Source: Burkholderiales bacterium
GTDB taxonomy: Bacteria; Pseudomonadota; Gammaproteobacteria; Burkholderiales; Burkholderiaceae_C
Length of the DNA stretch: 64,000 nt
Reading direction: 5' to 3'
Assembly: GCA_021414305.1 (NCBI GenBank)
Contig: JAIOOS010000017.1
Location: 434,001-498,000 of the forward strand
Shown in pieces: positions 8,422 through 16,494 of this stretch (its first letter is position 1; every line of letters begins with the position of its first letter). A program made the position numbers and the translations under genes. The notes under the pieces are model-generated. The model had not been told where the DNA came from and ran no database searches. It saw nothing but the letters and a program-made list of their open reading frames with translations.

Positions 8422-9216
8422 CTACACCACCCGCACGTCGAGCGTCGGCAGGCCGGCGATCGAACCCTGCATCACGTCGCCCGGTACCACCGGACCGACG
8501 TTCTCCGGCGTGCCGCTGAAGATGATGTCGCCCGGCATCAGCTCGAACGCCTGGCTGAGCCGGGAGATCTGCTCGGCGACGCTCCAGATCATGTAGCTCA
8601 GGTCGGCGTTCTGCTTGACCGCGCCGTTGACCTTGAGCGAGATCGCGCCCTTGGTGAAGTGGCCGATCTGCGCCACCCGATGGATCGGCCCGATCGGCGC
8701 CGAGCGGTCGAAGCTCTTGCCGATTTCCCAGGGCTTCTTCTCGTCGCCCATCGCCCGCTGCAGGTCGCGCCGCGTCATGTCGAGGCCGATGGTGTAGCCG
8801 AACACCAGGCCGAGCGCCTGCTCGGTCGAGACGTTGCGGCCGCCCTTGTCGAGCGCTGCGACCAGCTCGATCTCGTAGTGGTAGTTCTTGGTCAGCGTCG
8901 GGTACGGATGGTCGGCGGTGGTGCCCGGGGCGACGAACTGGATGGCGTCGCTCGGCTTCTGGAAGAAGAACGGCGGCTCGCGGGTCGGGTCCGACCCCAT
9001 CTCGCGCGCGTGCGCAGCGTAGTTGCGGCCGATGCAATAGATCCGGCGCACCGGAAACATGTCGCTCGTGCCGACGATCGGCAGCATCGGCTGGGCAACG
9101 CTGAACACGGTGCGCGAGCCCGCCGTGGCGTTGCCCTGGGGCGCACCACTGGCGCAGCCGGCAAGCGCGGCAAGTCCCGTGACGGCGCTTGCCGACAACA
9201 CTTTCCTTCGATCCAT
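8422..9216 (-). CDS. Exported fumarylacetoacetate hydrolase family protein
   Basis: FAH-superfamily protein, 264 residues. The catalytic domain (about residues 50-264) has YCIGRNYAAHAREMG, PFFFQKPSDAI, YHYEIELVAALD and FGYTIGLDMTRRDLQ, which supply the metal-binding acidic residues of the fold; relatives hydrolyse or decarboxylate beta-diketo acids and oxo-enol acids of aromatic breakdown. Unusually, the first 21 residues look like an export signal: MDRRKVLSAS has an RR pair as in Tat signals and LAALAGC is a lipobox with Cys at 21. AGGAGA 6 bases upstream supports the ATG at 9216. The substrate is unknown. Confidence 0.85.
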   Translation of the reverse strand: MDRRKVLSASAVTGLAALAGCASGAPQGNATAGSRTVFSVAQPMLPIVGTSDMFPVRRIYCIGRNYAAHAREMGSDPTREPPFFFQKPSDAIQFVAPGTTADHPYPTLTKNYHYEIELVAALDKGGRNVSTEQALGLVFGYTIGLDMTRRDLQRAMGDEKKPWEIGKSFDRSAPIGPIHRVAQIGHFTKGAISLKVNGAVKQNADLSYMIWSVAEQISRLSQAFELMPGDIIFSGTPENVGPVVPGDVMQGSIAGLPTLDVRVV

Positions 9217-9236
9217 GTCATGTCTCCTGGTTTCGG

Positions 9237-9267
9237 TTGACGCCGTCCCGCGACCGCGTGCTACATT
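9237..9267 (+). promoter_or_regulatory. Candidate promoter of the aroG leader
   Basis: TTGACG at 9237-9242 (5 of 6 to the -35 consensus) and TACATT at 9262-9267 (4 of 6 to the -10). The spacing is 19 bases, longer than ideal; reading the -10 as GCTACA at 9260 would give 17. The predicted start is close to the leader peptide ATG at 9275, so the leader could be translated from a leaderless or very short 5' end. Confidence 0.45.
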
Positions 9268-9274
9268 GGCGCAA

Positions 9275-9349
9275 ATGATTTCGCGCTCCTGGTTTTTTGC
9301 GTATTTTGCGTTCTCGCACCGCTCGGCGGACGGAGAGGCGATCGCGTAG
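9275..9349 (+). CDS. Aromatic-rich leader peptide of aroG attenuator
   Basis: Small ORF of 24 codons ending in TAG, placed 77 bases before aroG. Codons 6-13 encode WFFAYFAF: one Trp, one Tyr and four Phe in eight positions. This is what ribosome-mediated attenuators of aromatic biosynthesis use to sense charged aromatic tRNAs (established for E. coli pheA and trp leaders). It is followed by an intrinsic terminator (9374-9408) and then DAHP synthase, the first enzyme of aromatic amino acid synthesis. No clear Shine-Dalgarno precedes it; initiation may be leaderless. The assignment rests on this layout; the peptide itself is expected to have no function beyond pausing the ribosome. Confidence 0.8.
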   Translation: MISRSWFFAYFAFSHRSADGEAIA

Positions 9350-9384
9350 GCTAGTCAGCGCACACCGAACTCCAAACCGCCGGG
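9322..9384 (+). promoter_or_regulatory. Candidate antiterminator pairing of the aroG attenuator
   Basis: Bases 9322-9329 (CTCGGCGG), just downstream of the aromatic codons, can pair with 9377-9384 (CCGCCGGG), the main part of the 5' arm of the terminator: seven Watson-Crick pairs and one G-U. Forming it would prevent the terminator stem. A ribosome stalled on the Trp/Phe codons (9290-9298) would leave this arm free, whereas a ribosome reaching the leader stop would cover it. Inferred by eye from complementarity. Confidence 0.6.
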
Positions 9385-9408
9385 CACCCCCCGGCGGTTT
9401 TCTTTTTT
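9374..9408 (+). terminator. Terminator hairpin of the aroG attenuator
   Basis: An 11-bp stem (AAACCGCCGGG at 9374-9384 with CCCGGCGGTTT at 9390-9400), 5-base loop CACCC, then TCTTTTTT. It stands between the leader ORF and aroG, not after a gene, so it is a conditional terminator. Confidence 0.85.
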
Positions 9409-9426
9409 GCGGAAGGAAAACCCATC

Positions 9427-10556
<1,130 letters not shown>

Positions 10557-10560
<4 letters not shown>

Positions 10561-11207
10561 AGCGCCGGCGGCTGCTTGTCGGCGCGGGCGGTGTCCTGGC
10601 GCACATCGCCTTCCCCGCGCTCGCCGCCGGCCGCGATGCCCTGCCGCGCATGACCGACGGGCCGTTCTACCCGTCGCCCTCGTACCGCGCCGGCGGCGTC
10701 GACTGGGACGCCGACCTGACGACCGTCGGCGGCCGCGACCCCGACGGCCAGCCGCGCCCGCGAGCCCGCGGCGAGCACCTCGATCTCTGGGGCACGGTGC
10801 AAGACAGCGAAGGCCGGGCGATCGACGGCGCCACCGTCGAGATCTGGCAATGCGACGCGTTCGGCAGCTACCGCCATCCGCGCGGCGCCGGCGCCCGGGT
10901 CGACGCCGGCTTCCAGGGATTCGGCAGCACGCGCAGCGATGCCCGCGGCAGCTACCGCTTCCGCACGATCCGCCCCGTGCCTTACACCGGCCGCACGCCG
11001 CACATCCACGTCAAGCTGCGCCATCCGTCGTTCGGCGAAGTCACTTCGCAGCTCTTCGTCGCCGGCGACCCGGGCAACGCGAACGACTTTCTCTACCGAA
11101 GCCTCTCCGAGGCCGGCCGCGAGGCGGTAGAGATGCGCCCGGCGCGGGCGCCGGCGGGCAGCCCGGTGATGTGGCAGGCGGAGCGGGCCCTGATCGTCGG
11201 CAGCTAG
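10557..11207 (+). CDS. Exported intradiol ring-cleavage dioxygenase-like protein
   Basis: Protocatechuate/catechol-type intradiol dioxygenase domain, 216 residues. The four non-haem iron ligands appear conserved: Tyr105 (FGSYRHP), Tyr143 (RPVPYTG), His149 and His151 (TPHIHVKL); EIWQCDAFG is the family signature. The N terminus KRRRLLVGAGGVLAHIAFPALAAG is a signal sequence with an RR motif (Tat-like), so the enzyme should work in the periplasm, unlike cytoplasmic PcaGH. Such secreted intradiol dioxygenases exist in several bacteria, but their substrates are mostly unknown. ATG 10557 overlaps the aroG stop by 4 bases, so it is co-translated with a biosynthetic gene, an unexpected partner. Confidence 0.85.
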
Positions 11208-11866
11208 CGGCTGGACAGGGGGGCCTCGCCCGGGGCCGCGCTGACGCGATCTCCGAAGTGGCGGACGAGCTTGTCGGCCGCGAGCCTGCCGTCACGGCCG
11301 ATCGGCAGGCGCAGCAGGTACGTGCCCGAGTCGTCGGGAAGCTCGAGCTCGATCCAGTCCTCACGGATCCGGGCACGTACGACGTACGACGCATGGACGG
11401 GCAGGAAGTTGTAGTCGCCGATGTATATCCCCTCGTCGCCGACCACGATCTCCAGGCCACCGGGCGGTGCCTTCTTGGGTAGAAGCGCGAGGCCCTGGCT
11501 CTGAGCGATTGACTGGCCGTCGACTTGCGCGCGAACCGCCATGCGCTCGCGCCAGGTGTCGGCGTCGACGATCCAGCTCGCCACGACACCCTTGCCCCCC
11601 TCGAGGCGACCGAAGTGCTGCGCCGCGAACGCCTCCTGGATGCCCCAGACGAAGAGGGCGATCGCGCCGACGATCGGAATGGCCATGACGGTCATGCCGA
11701 GGGCCTTGCCGAGCGCGTCGAAATTGACGAACACGCAGATCGCGACGAAGGCCGCGGCGTCGGCGGCGAGCAGGGCCCAGGCGAGGCGGGCCCGCAGGCG
11801 GTTTCGCCGCCCATCGCGCGGCACGCGTCCGGCCCTGTGCGGCGAAGGCGGTGCGGCGGCGCTCAC
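11204..11866 (-). CDS. Two-helix membrane protein of unknown function
   Basis: 220-residue protein. A basic N terminus (about 27 residues rich in Arg) is followed by two membrane helices (roughly residues 29-50 and 55-75, AWALLAADAAAFVAICVFV and MTVMAIPIVGAIALFVWGI). A soluble C-terminal part follows, with beta-rich segments such as LEIVVGDEGIYIGDYNFLP and DDSGTYLLRLPIGRDG. No family recognised. The start is a GTG at 11866 that overlaps the stop of the adenosyltransferase gene by 4 bases (GTGA), so the pair is co-translated; any role in cobalamin use is only a guess. It converges with the intradiol dioxygenase gene with a 4-base overlap. Confidence 0.75.
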   Translation of the reverse strand: MSAAAPPSPHRAGRVPRDGRRNRLRARLAWALLAADAAAFVAICVFVNFDALGKALGMTVMAIPIVGAIALFVWGIQEAFAAQHFGRLEGGKGVVASWIVDADTWRERMAVRAQVDGQSIAQSQGLALLPKKAPPGGLEIVVGDEGIYIGDYNFLPVHASYVVRARIREDWIELELPDDSGTYLLRLPIGRDGRLAADKLVRHFGDRVSAAPGEAPLSSR

Positions 11867-12465
11867 GAGCCGGCCGGATCGGCGCCGTCGGCGGCGGCGT
11901 CGCGCGCCAGCCGCTCGCTCTTCCAGTAGACGTCGTCGCCGCCCAGGCCGTCGAGGTTGGCACGGTTGAGCACGCGGGCCAGCACGAACAGCAGGTCGCT
12001 GAGGCGATTGAGGAACTGGCGCGGCTCGGCACGGACGGTCTCGCTCGCTGCCAGCGCCACCACCGAACGCTCGGCCCGGCGCGCGACCGTCCGACCGACA
12101 TGCGCGATCGCCGCACTGCGGGTGCCGGCGGGAAGGATGAATTCCTTCAGCCGCGGCAGGCTCGCGTTGTAGTGCGCGAGCGCCTCGTCGAGGCGGGCGA
12201 CTGCCTCGCTCTTCAGCAACTCGTAGCCCGGGATCGAGAGCTCGCCGCCGAGGTTGAACAGCTCGTGCTGGATGACCGAGAGCAGCTCGCGCACGTCGTC
12301 GGGCAGCGGCTCGGCGAGAAGCACGCCGAGATTCGAGTTGAGCTCGTCGACTTCGCCCATCGCGGCGACGCGCAGATGGTCCTTGGGCACGCGGCTGCCG
12401 TCGCCGAGCCCGGTGGTGCCGTCGTCGCCGGTGCGTGTCGCGATCTGGGTGAGGCGATTCGACAT
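11863..12465 (-). CDS. Cob(I)alamin adenosyltransferase, PduO type
   Basis: Transfers the adenosyl group of ATP to cob(I)alamin to make adenosylcobalamin. 200 residues, the normal PduO-family size. Signatures: ATRTGDDGTTGLGDGSRVPKD at the N terminus (ATP-binding loop), GEVDELNSNLGV, RRAERSVVAL (the conserved Arg/Glu helix) and NRLSDLLFVLAR. ATG 12465 gives the typical MSNRLTQIATRTG start; an in-frame ATG at 12477 is an alternative. It diverges from the FAD-linked dehydrogenase gene. No B12-dependent enzyme gene is in the window. Confidence 0.95.
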   Translation of the reverse strand: MSNRLTQIATRTGDDGTTGLGDGSRVPKDHLRVAAMGEVDELNSNLGVLLAEPLPDDVRELLSVIQHELFNLGGELSIPGYELLKSEAVARLDEALAHYNASLPRLKEFILPAGTRSAAIAHVGRTVARRAERSVVALAASETVRAEPRQFLNRLSDLLFVLARVLNRANLDGLGGDDVYWKSERLARDAAADGADPAGS

Positions 12466-12511
12466 GATCGCGGCCATGCTAGCAGCGCGGTCGGCCGCGC
12501 CGCCGGGTTCC

Positions 12512-12517
12512 TACAAT
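12512..12517 (+). promoter_or_regulatory. Candidate -10 box for the FAD-linked dehydrogenase
   Basis: TACAAT lies 33 bases upstream of the ATG at 12551; no convincing -35 is visible. It sits between the two divergent genes. Confidence 0.4.
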
Positions 12518-12550
12518 GGCTCGCCGGTGCCCGCCACCGAGGAGATCGTC

Positions 12551-13972
12551 ATGAACGCACCGCTGCCCGCCCACCTGCTGCCCAAGATCGAGCCCCGGGC
12601 GGTGCCGAAGGAGATGGTGGACGCGCTCAAGGCGCAGTTCGGCGAGCGCTGCTCGACCGCGCTGGTGGTGCGCGAGCAGCACGGCCGCGACGAATCGCCG
12701 ATCGACGCGCCGCCGCCCGAGGCCGTGGTCTTCTGCGAGAGCACCGAGGACGTCGCGTTCGTCGTCCGGCTCGCCGACCGCTACTCGGTGCCGGTGATTC
12801 CGTTCGGCGTCGGCTCCTCGCTCGAAGGCCACCTGCTGGCGGTGCAGGGCGGCGTGAGCATCGACCTGTCGCGGATGAACAAGGTGCTCGCGGTCAACGC
12901 CGAGGACCTGACGGTGACGGTCCAGGCCGGGGTGACGCGGACCCAGGTCAACGACGAGATCCGCCACACCGGCCTGTTCTTTCCGATCGACCCGGGCGCC
13001 GACGCCTCGATCGGCGGCATGTGCGCCACCCGCGCCAGCGGCACCAACGCGGTCCGCTACGGCACGATGCGCGAGAACGTGCTCGGCCTCACGGTCGTCA
13101 CCGCCTCGGGCGAGGTCATCCACACCGGCACCCGGGCGCGCAAGTCCTCCGCCGGCTACGACCTGACCCGGCTGATGATCGGCAGCGAGGGCACGCTCGG
13201 CGTCATGACCGAGATCACGCTGCGTGTCTATCCGGTCCCTGAGGCGATGTCGGCCGCGACCTGCACCTTCCCCTCGATCGACGCAGCGGTGCGCACGACG
13301 ATCCAGCTGATCCAGATGGGCGTGCCGATCGCCCGCTGCGAGCTGCTCGACCGCTACGCGGTGCAGGCGGTGAACCGGCACGACAAGCTGACGCTGACCG
13401 AAGCGCCGATGCTGCTGATGGAGTTCCACGGCAGCGAGGCCGGCGTGGCCGAGCAGTCGGCGATCGTCCAGGAGATCGCGAGCGAGCATGGCGGCGAAGG
13501 CTTCCAGTGGGCGACGACGCCCGAAGAGCGCAAGAAGCTCTGGGCGGCGCGCCACCGCGCCTATTTCGCCGGCCTGCAGATGAAGCCCGGCTGCCGCACC
13601 GTCACCACCGACACCTGCGTGCCGATCTCGCGGCTGGCCGAATCGGTGGTCACCGCGTCGGAGGAGGCCGAGGCGGCGGGGATGATGCATTACATCGTCG
13701 GCCACGTCGGCGACGGCAACTTCCACATCGCCTACCTGGTCGATCCGAACAAGCCGGAAGAGCGCGAGACTGCCGAGCGGCTCAACGAGGCGCTCGTGAT
13801 GCGCGTGCTGGCGATGGACGGCACCTGCAGCGGCGAGCACGGCATCGGCCTGCACAAGATGGGCTTCCTGGTGAGCGAAGCCGGCACCGGCGCGATCGAG
13901 ATGATGCGCACCGTCAAGCGCGCCCTCGACCCGAAGAACATCATGAACCCGGGCAAGATCTTCGCGCTCTGA
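12551..13972 (+). CDS. FAD-linked 2-hydroxyacid dehydrogenase (D-lactate/glycolate oxidase GlcD type)
   Basis: FAD-binding oxidoreductase of the D-lactate dehydrogenase (cytochrome)/GlcD family, 473 residues. The PCMH-type FAD domain covers about residues 50-230: IPFGVGSSLEGHLLAVQGG, GADASIGGMCATRASGTNAVRYGTM and GSEGTLGVMTEITLRVYP. The C-terminal FAD-oxidase domain has the metal/substrate residues in HYIVGHVGDGNFHIAYLVD and GTCSGEHGIGLHKMGFL. D-lactate is the most likely substrate, but glycolate or D-2-hydroxyglutarate cannot be excluded. The start at 12551 follows AGGAG at 12540-12544. It stands alone, with no glcE/glcF neighbours. Confidence 0.9.
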   Translation: MNAPLPAHLLPKIEPRAVPKEMVDALKAQFGERCSTALVVREQHGRDESPIDAPPPEAVVFCESTEDVAFVVRLADRYSVPVIPFGVGSSLEGHLLAVQGGVSIDLSRMNKVLAVNAEDLTVTVQAGVTRTQVNDEIRHTGLFFPIDPGADASIGGMCATRASGTNAVRYGTMRENVLGLTVVTASGEVIHTGTRARKSSAGYDLTRLMIGSEGTLGVMTEITLRVYPVPEAMSAATCTFPSIDAAVRTTIQLIQMGVPIARCELLDRYAVQAVNRHDKLTLTEAPMLLMEFHGSEAGVAEQSAIVQEIASEHGGEGFQWATTPEERKKLWAARHRAYFAGLQMKPGCRTVTTDTCVPISRLAESVVTASEEAEAAGMMHYIVGHVGDGNFHIAYLVDPNKPEERETAERLNEALVMRVLAMDGTCSGEHGIGLHKMGFLVSEAGTGAIEMMRTVKRALDPKNIMNPGKIFAL

Positions 13973-13981
13973 GCGCGCGAC

Positions 13982-14887
13982 CTAGCGCGTCAGCACGTCC
14001 TCGCGCAGCAGCTCGGAGCGGGTCGGGATCCAGATGTCGTCGTTCGGCGTCGAGACGATGCGCTTGACGAACTCGGGCTTGAGCCCGGCGCTGCGGTAAA
14101 GGTCCGACTCCTCGCGCGCCGCCGGCACGGCCCGGTCTTCGGCCGATTGGCCGATCGAGCGGCCGCGGTGAAAGCCGATCCGCGCGCGCTCGCCCGCCGA
14201 GCGGTTGGCGCCGGCGAGCAGGACCAGGGTGCAAGCGGAGAAGCACTCGCCCTCGACCCGGGTGTTGAGCTGGTAGCGCTTGACCACTTCGGCCATGCGC
14301 TTGCCTTCGCGCAGCCAACCGCCGGGCGAATGGAGCAGCAGGGTGCCGACCTTGGGGGCCGCGCCGATCGCCTGGTCGATCGCCGCGGCGGCGCCGTCGT
14401 TGATGCCGCCGGAGAAGGAGACCACCCGCCCGTCGTCGCTCAGCTTCACGTCGAAGGCCTCGGTCGGCTGCTTGCCCTGGGCGACCGCCCAATGCTCCTT
14501 GAGGTAGGGGCCCATCTTGCCGAGCTCGCGCACCGTTGCCGCCGTGCCGACGCCGAGCGAGATGAGGGCGAGCAGCGACCAGACGATCTGCGAGCCGTCG
14601 AGGAAGCGGCGCAGCGCCGACATCGTCGTGCCGAACATCGACCAGAGCCAGACCGCGATCACCACCGGCTCGAAACAGAGCACCGCGACCGAGACCGAGC
14701 GCATCGAGCTGCGGTCGCCGAGCTCGCGGAACACCCATGCGCCGAAGGCGGCGAGGCCCCAGGCGAGCAGGACGGTGTGCAGCCAGTACGAGCGGGCCAG
14801 CGAATACTCGCCGACCAGATGCCGCCAGAAGAACCCGGCGCGCGCTTCCGGACGCCCGTGGCGCCGCGCCTCCCCGCGCCGGCTCAC
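13982..14887 (-). CDS. Membrane-anchored ClpP-like (COG3904-type) protein
   Basis: 301-residue protein with about four hydrophobic segments in its N-terminal half (for example SYWLHTVLLAWGLAAFGAWVF, VAVLCFEPVVIAVWLWSMF, IVWSLLALISLGVGTAATV). A soluble domain with a ClpP/crotonase-like fold follows: TLLLHSPGGWLREGKRMAEV (oxyanion region), EGECFSACTLVLLAGANR (candidate nucleophile Ser in FSAC) and ARIGFHRGRS (candidate His). The family is often annotated as an ATP-independent Clp-like periplasmic protein; its function is unknown. GTG 14887 overlaps the spoVR stop by 4 bases (GTGA), which fixes the start and puts it at the end of the prkA-yeaH-spoVR operon. Confidence 0.8.
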   Translation of the reverse strand: MSRRGEARRHGRPEARAGFFWRHLVGEYSLARSYWLHTVLLAWGLAAFGAWVFRELGDRSSMRSVSVAVLCFEPVVIAVWLWSMFGTTMSALRRFLDGSQIVWSLLALISLGVGTAATVRELGKMGPYLKEHWAVAQGKQPTEAFDVKLSDDGRVVSFSGGINDGAAAAIDQAIGAAPKVGTLLLHSPGGWLREGKRMAEVVKRYQLNTRVEGECFSACTLVLLAGANRSAGERARIGFHRGRSIGQSAEDRAVPAAREESDLYRSAGLKPEFVKRIVSTPNDDIWIPTRSELLREDVLTR

Positions 14888-16494
14888 ATCCGCTCGAGCT
14901 CGGAAGCGGTGATCGACCAGTGGGTCGTCACGTCGCCGTAGGAGTCGACGCTCTCGAGGTTCACGCCGAAGCCCCAGAGCCGGGCGACGTGCTTGAGCAC
15001 CTCCTGCGCGCCCTCGTGCAGCGGCCGGTTGTTGTGCCGCGTGTGGCGCAGCGTCAGCGAGCGGTTGCCGCGCAGGTCGACGCTCAGGACCTGGATGTCG
15101 GGCTCGCGGGAGCCGAGGTCGTACTGCCGCGACAGCGCCTCGCGCACGTGGCGGTAGCCGGCGGTGTCGTGAATGGCCGAGACGCGCAGGTGCTCGTCGT
15201 GCTCGTCGTCGAGGATGGAGAACAGGCGCAGGTCGCGGATCACCTTCGGCGAAAGGTACTGGCCGATGAAGCTCTCGTCCTTGAAGTTGCGCATCGCGTG
15301 ATGGATAGCCGGCAGCCACGGCGTGCCCGCGAGCTGCGGGAACCACTCACGGTCCTCGTCGGTCGGGTGCTCGCAGATCCGCCGCAGGTCGGTGTACATC
15401 GCGAAGCCGAGCGCATAGGGATTGAGGCCGCCGTAAGCCGGGTGGCCGACCGGCGGCTGGAAGATCACGTTGGTGTGCGACTTCAGCCACTCGATCATCA
15501 CGCCGTCGGTGAGGTGGCCTTCGTCGTAGAGCGTGTTGAGCAACTGGTGGTGCCAGAACGTCGCCCAGCCCTCGTTCATCACCTGCGTCTGCCGCTGCGG
15601 GTAGAAGTACTGGGCGATCTTGCGCACGATCCGCACCACCTCGCGCTGCCACGGCTCGAGCAGCGGCGCGTTCTTCTCGATGAAGTAGAGGATGTTCTCC
15701 TGCGGCTCGGCCGGAAAGCGCTTGACGTCGGCGGCGTCCTCGGCCCGGTCCGGGCGCCGCGGCAAGGTGCGCCAGATGTCGTTGACCTGCGTCTGCGCGT
15801 ACGCCAGCCGGTCGTTGCGGCGGGCGAGCTCGTCGGCGAGCGAGAGCTTGCTCGGCCGGTGGTAGCGGTCGACGCCGTAGTTCTGCAGAGCGTGGCAGCT
15901 GTCGAGCATGTCCTCGACCTGCTGCATGCCGTGCTTCTCTTCGCACTCGGCGATGTAGTTCCGGGCATAGACCAGGTAGTCGATGATCGACGACGCGTCG
16001 GTCCACAGGCGGAACAGGTAGTTGCCCTTGAAGAAGCTGTTGTGGCCGTACGCCGCGTGGGCGATCACCAGCGCCTGCATCGCCGTCGTGTTCTCCTCCA
16101 TCAGGTAGCTGATGCAGGGGTCGGAGTTGATGACGATCTCGTACGCCAGACCCATCTGGCCGCGGCGGTAGCTGCGCTCGTTGGCGATGAACTCCTTGCC
16201 GTAGCTCCAGTGCCGGTAGTTCACCGGCATGCCGACCGAGGCGTAGGCGTCCATCATCTGCTCGGCGGTGATGACCTCGAGCTGGTTCGGATAGGTGTCG
16301 AGCGCGAAGCGCTGGGCACAGGCGCGGATCTTCTCGTGGTACTGCTCGACCAGCTCGAAGGTCCAGTCGCTCGGGTCGGGCAGGGGCCCCTCGGGCCGCG
16401 GGCCGGCCGGCAGCGGCGCCGGCGGGATCAGTCGCTCCGGCCGCAGGCGCCGAATCGCAGGCGAAGGACGCGAGTCCGCGGTCACCGACTTCAT
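14884..16494 (-). CDS. SpoVR family protein
   Basis: SpoVR/YcgB family (COG2719), 536 residues, usual length about 510. Seen: WTFELVEQYHEKI, FALDTYPNQLEVITAEQMMDAY, MPVNYRHWSYGKEF, AHAAYGHNSFFKGNYLF, MNEGWATFWHHQLLN and NPYALGFAMYTDL. The biochemical role is unknown; in B. subtilis spoVR affects the spore cortex, and in proteobacteria the gene travels with prkA and yeaH and is part of a stress or stationary-phase response. ATG 16494 overlaps the yeaH stop by 4 bases. The abundant conserved His/Glu residues (HNSFF, EGWATFWHH) look metal-binding, but this is inference. Confidence 0.95.
   Translation of the reverse strand: MKSVTADSRPSPAIRRLRPERLIPPAPLPAGPRPEGPLPDPSDWTFELVEQYHEKIRACAQRFALDTYPNQLEVITAEQMMDAYASVGMPVNYRHWSYGKEFIANERSYRRGQMGLAYEIVINSDPCISYLMEENTTAMQALVIAHAAYGHNSFFKGNYLFRLWTDASSIIDYLVYARNYIAECEEKHGMQQVEDMLDSCHALQNYGVDRYHRPSKLSLADELARRNDRLAYAQTQVNDIWRTLPRRPDRAEDAADVKRFPAEPQENILYFIEKNAPLLEPWQREVVRIVRKIAQYFYPQRQTQVMNEGWATFWHHQLLNTLYDEGHLTDGVMIEWLKSHTNVIFQPPVGHPAYGGLNPYALGFAMYTDLRRICEHPTDEDREWFPQLAGTPWLPAIHHAMRNFKDESFIGQYLSPKVIRDLRLFSILDDEHDEHLRVSAIHDTAGYRHVREALSRQYDLGSREPDIQVLSVDLRGNRSLTLRHTRHNNRPLHEGAQEVLKHVARLWGFGVNLESVDSYGDVTTHWSITASELERM

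Noticed and set aside
6833..9037. Long minus-strand open frame opposite tldD
   Set aside because: Shadow of tldD and of the FAH gene in another frame; no start signal or recognisable domain.
9374..9408. Reading this hairpin as a simple terminator of an upstream gene
   Set aside because: The upstream gene is on the opposite strand and points away; the hairpin follows an aromatic leader ORF and precedes aroG, so an attenuator fits better.
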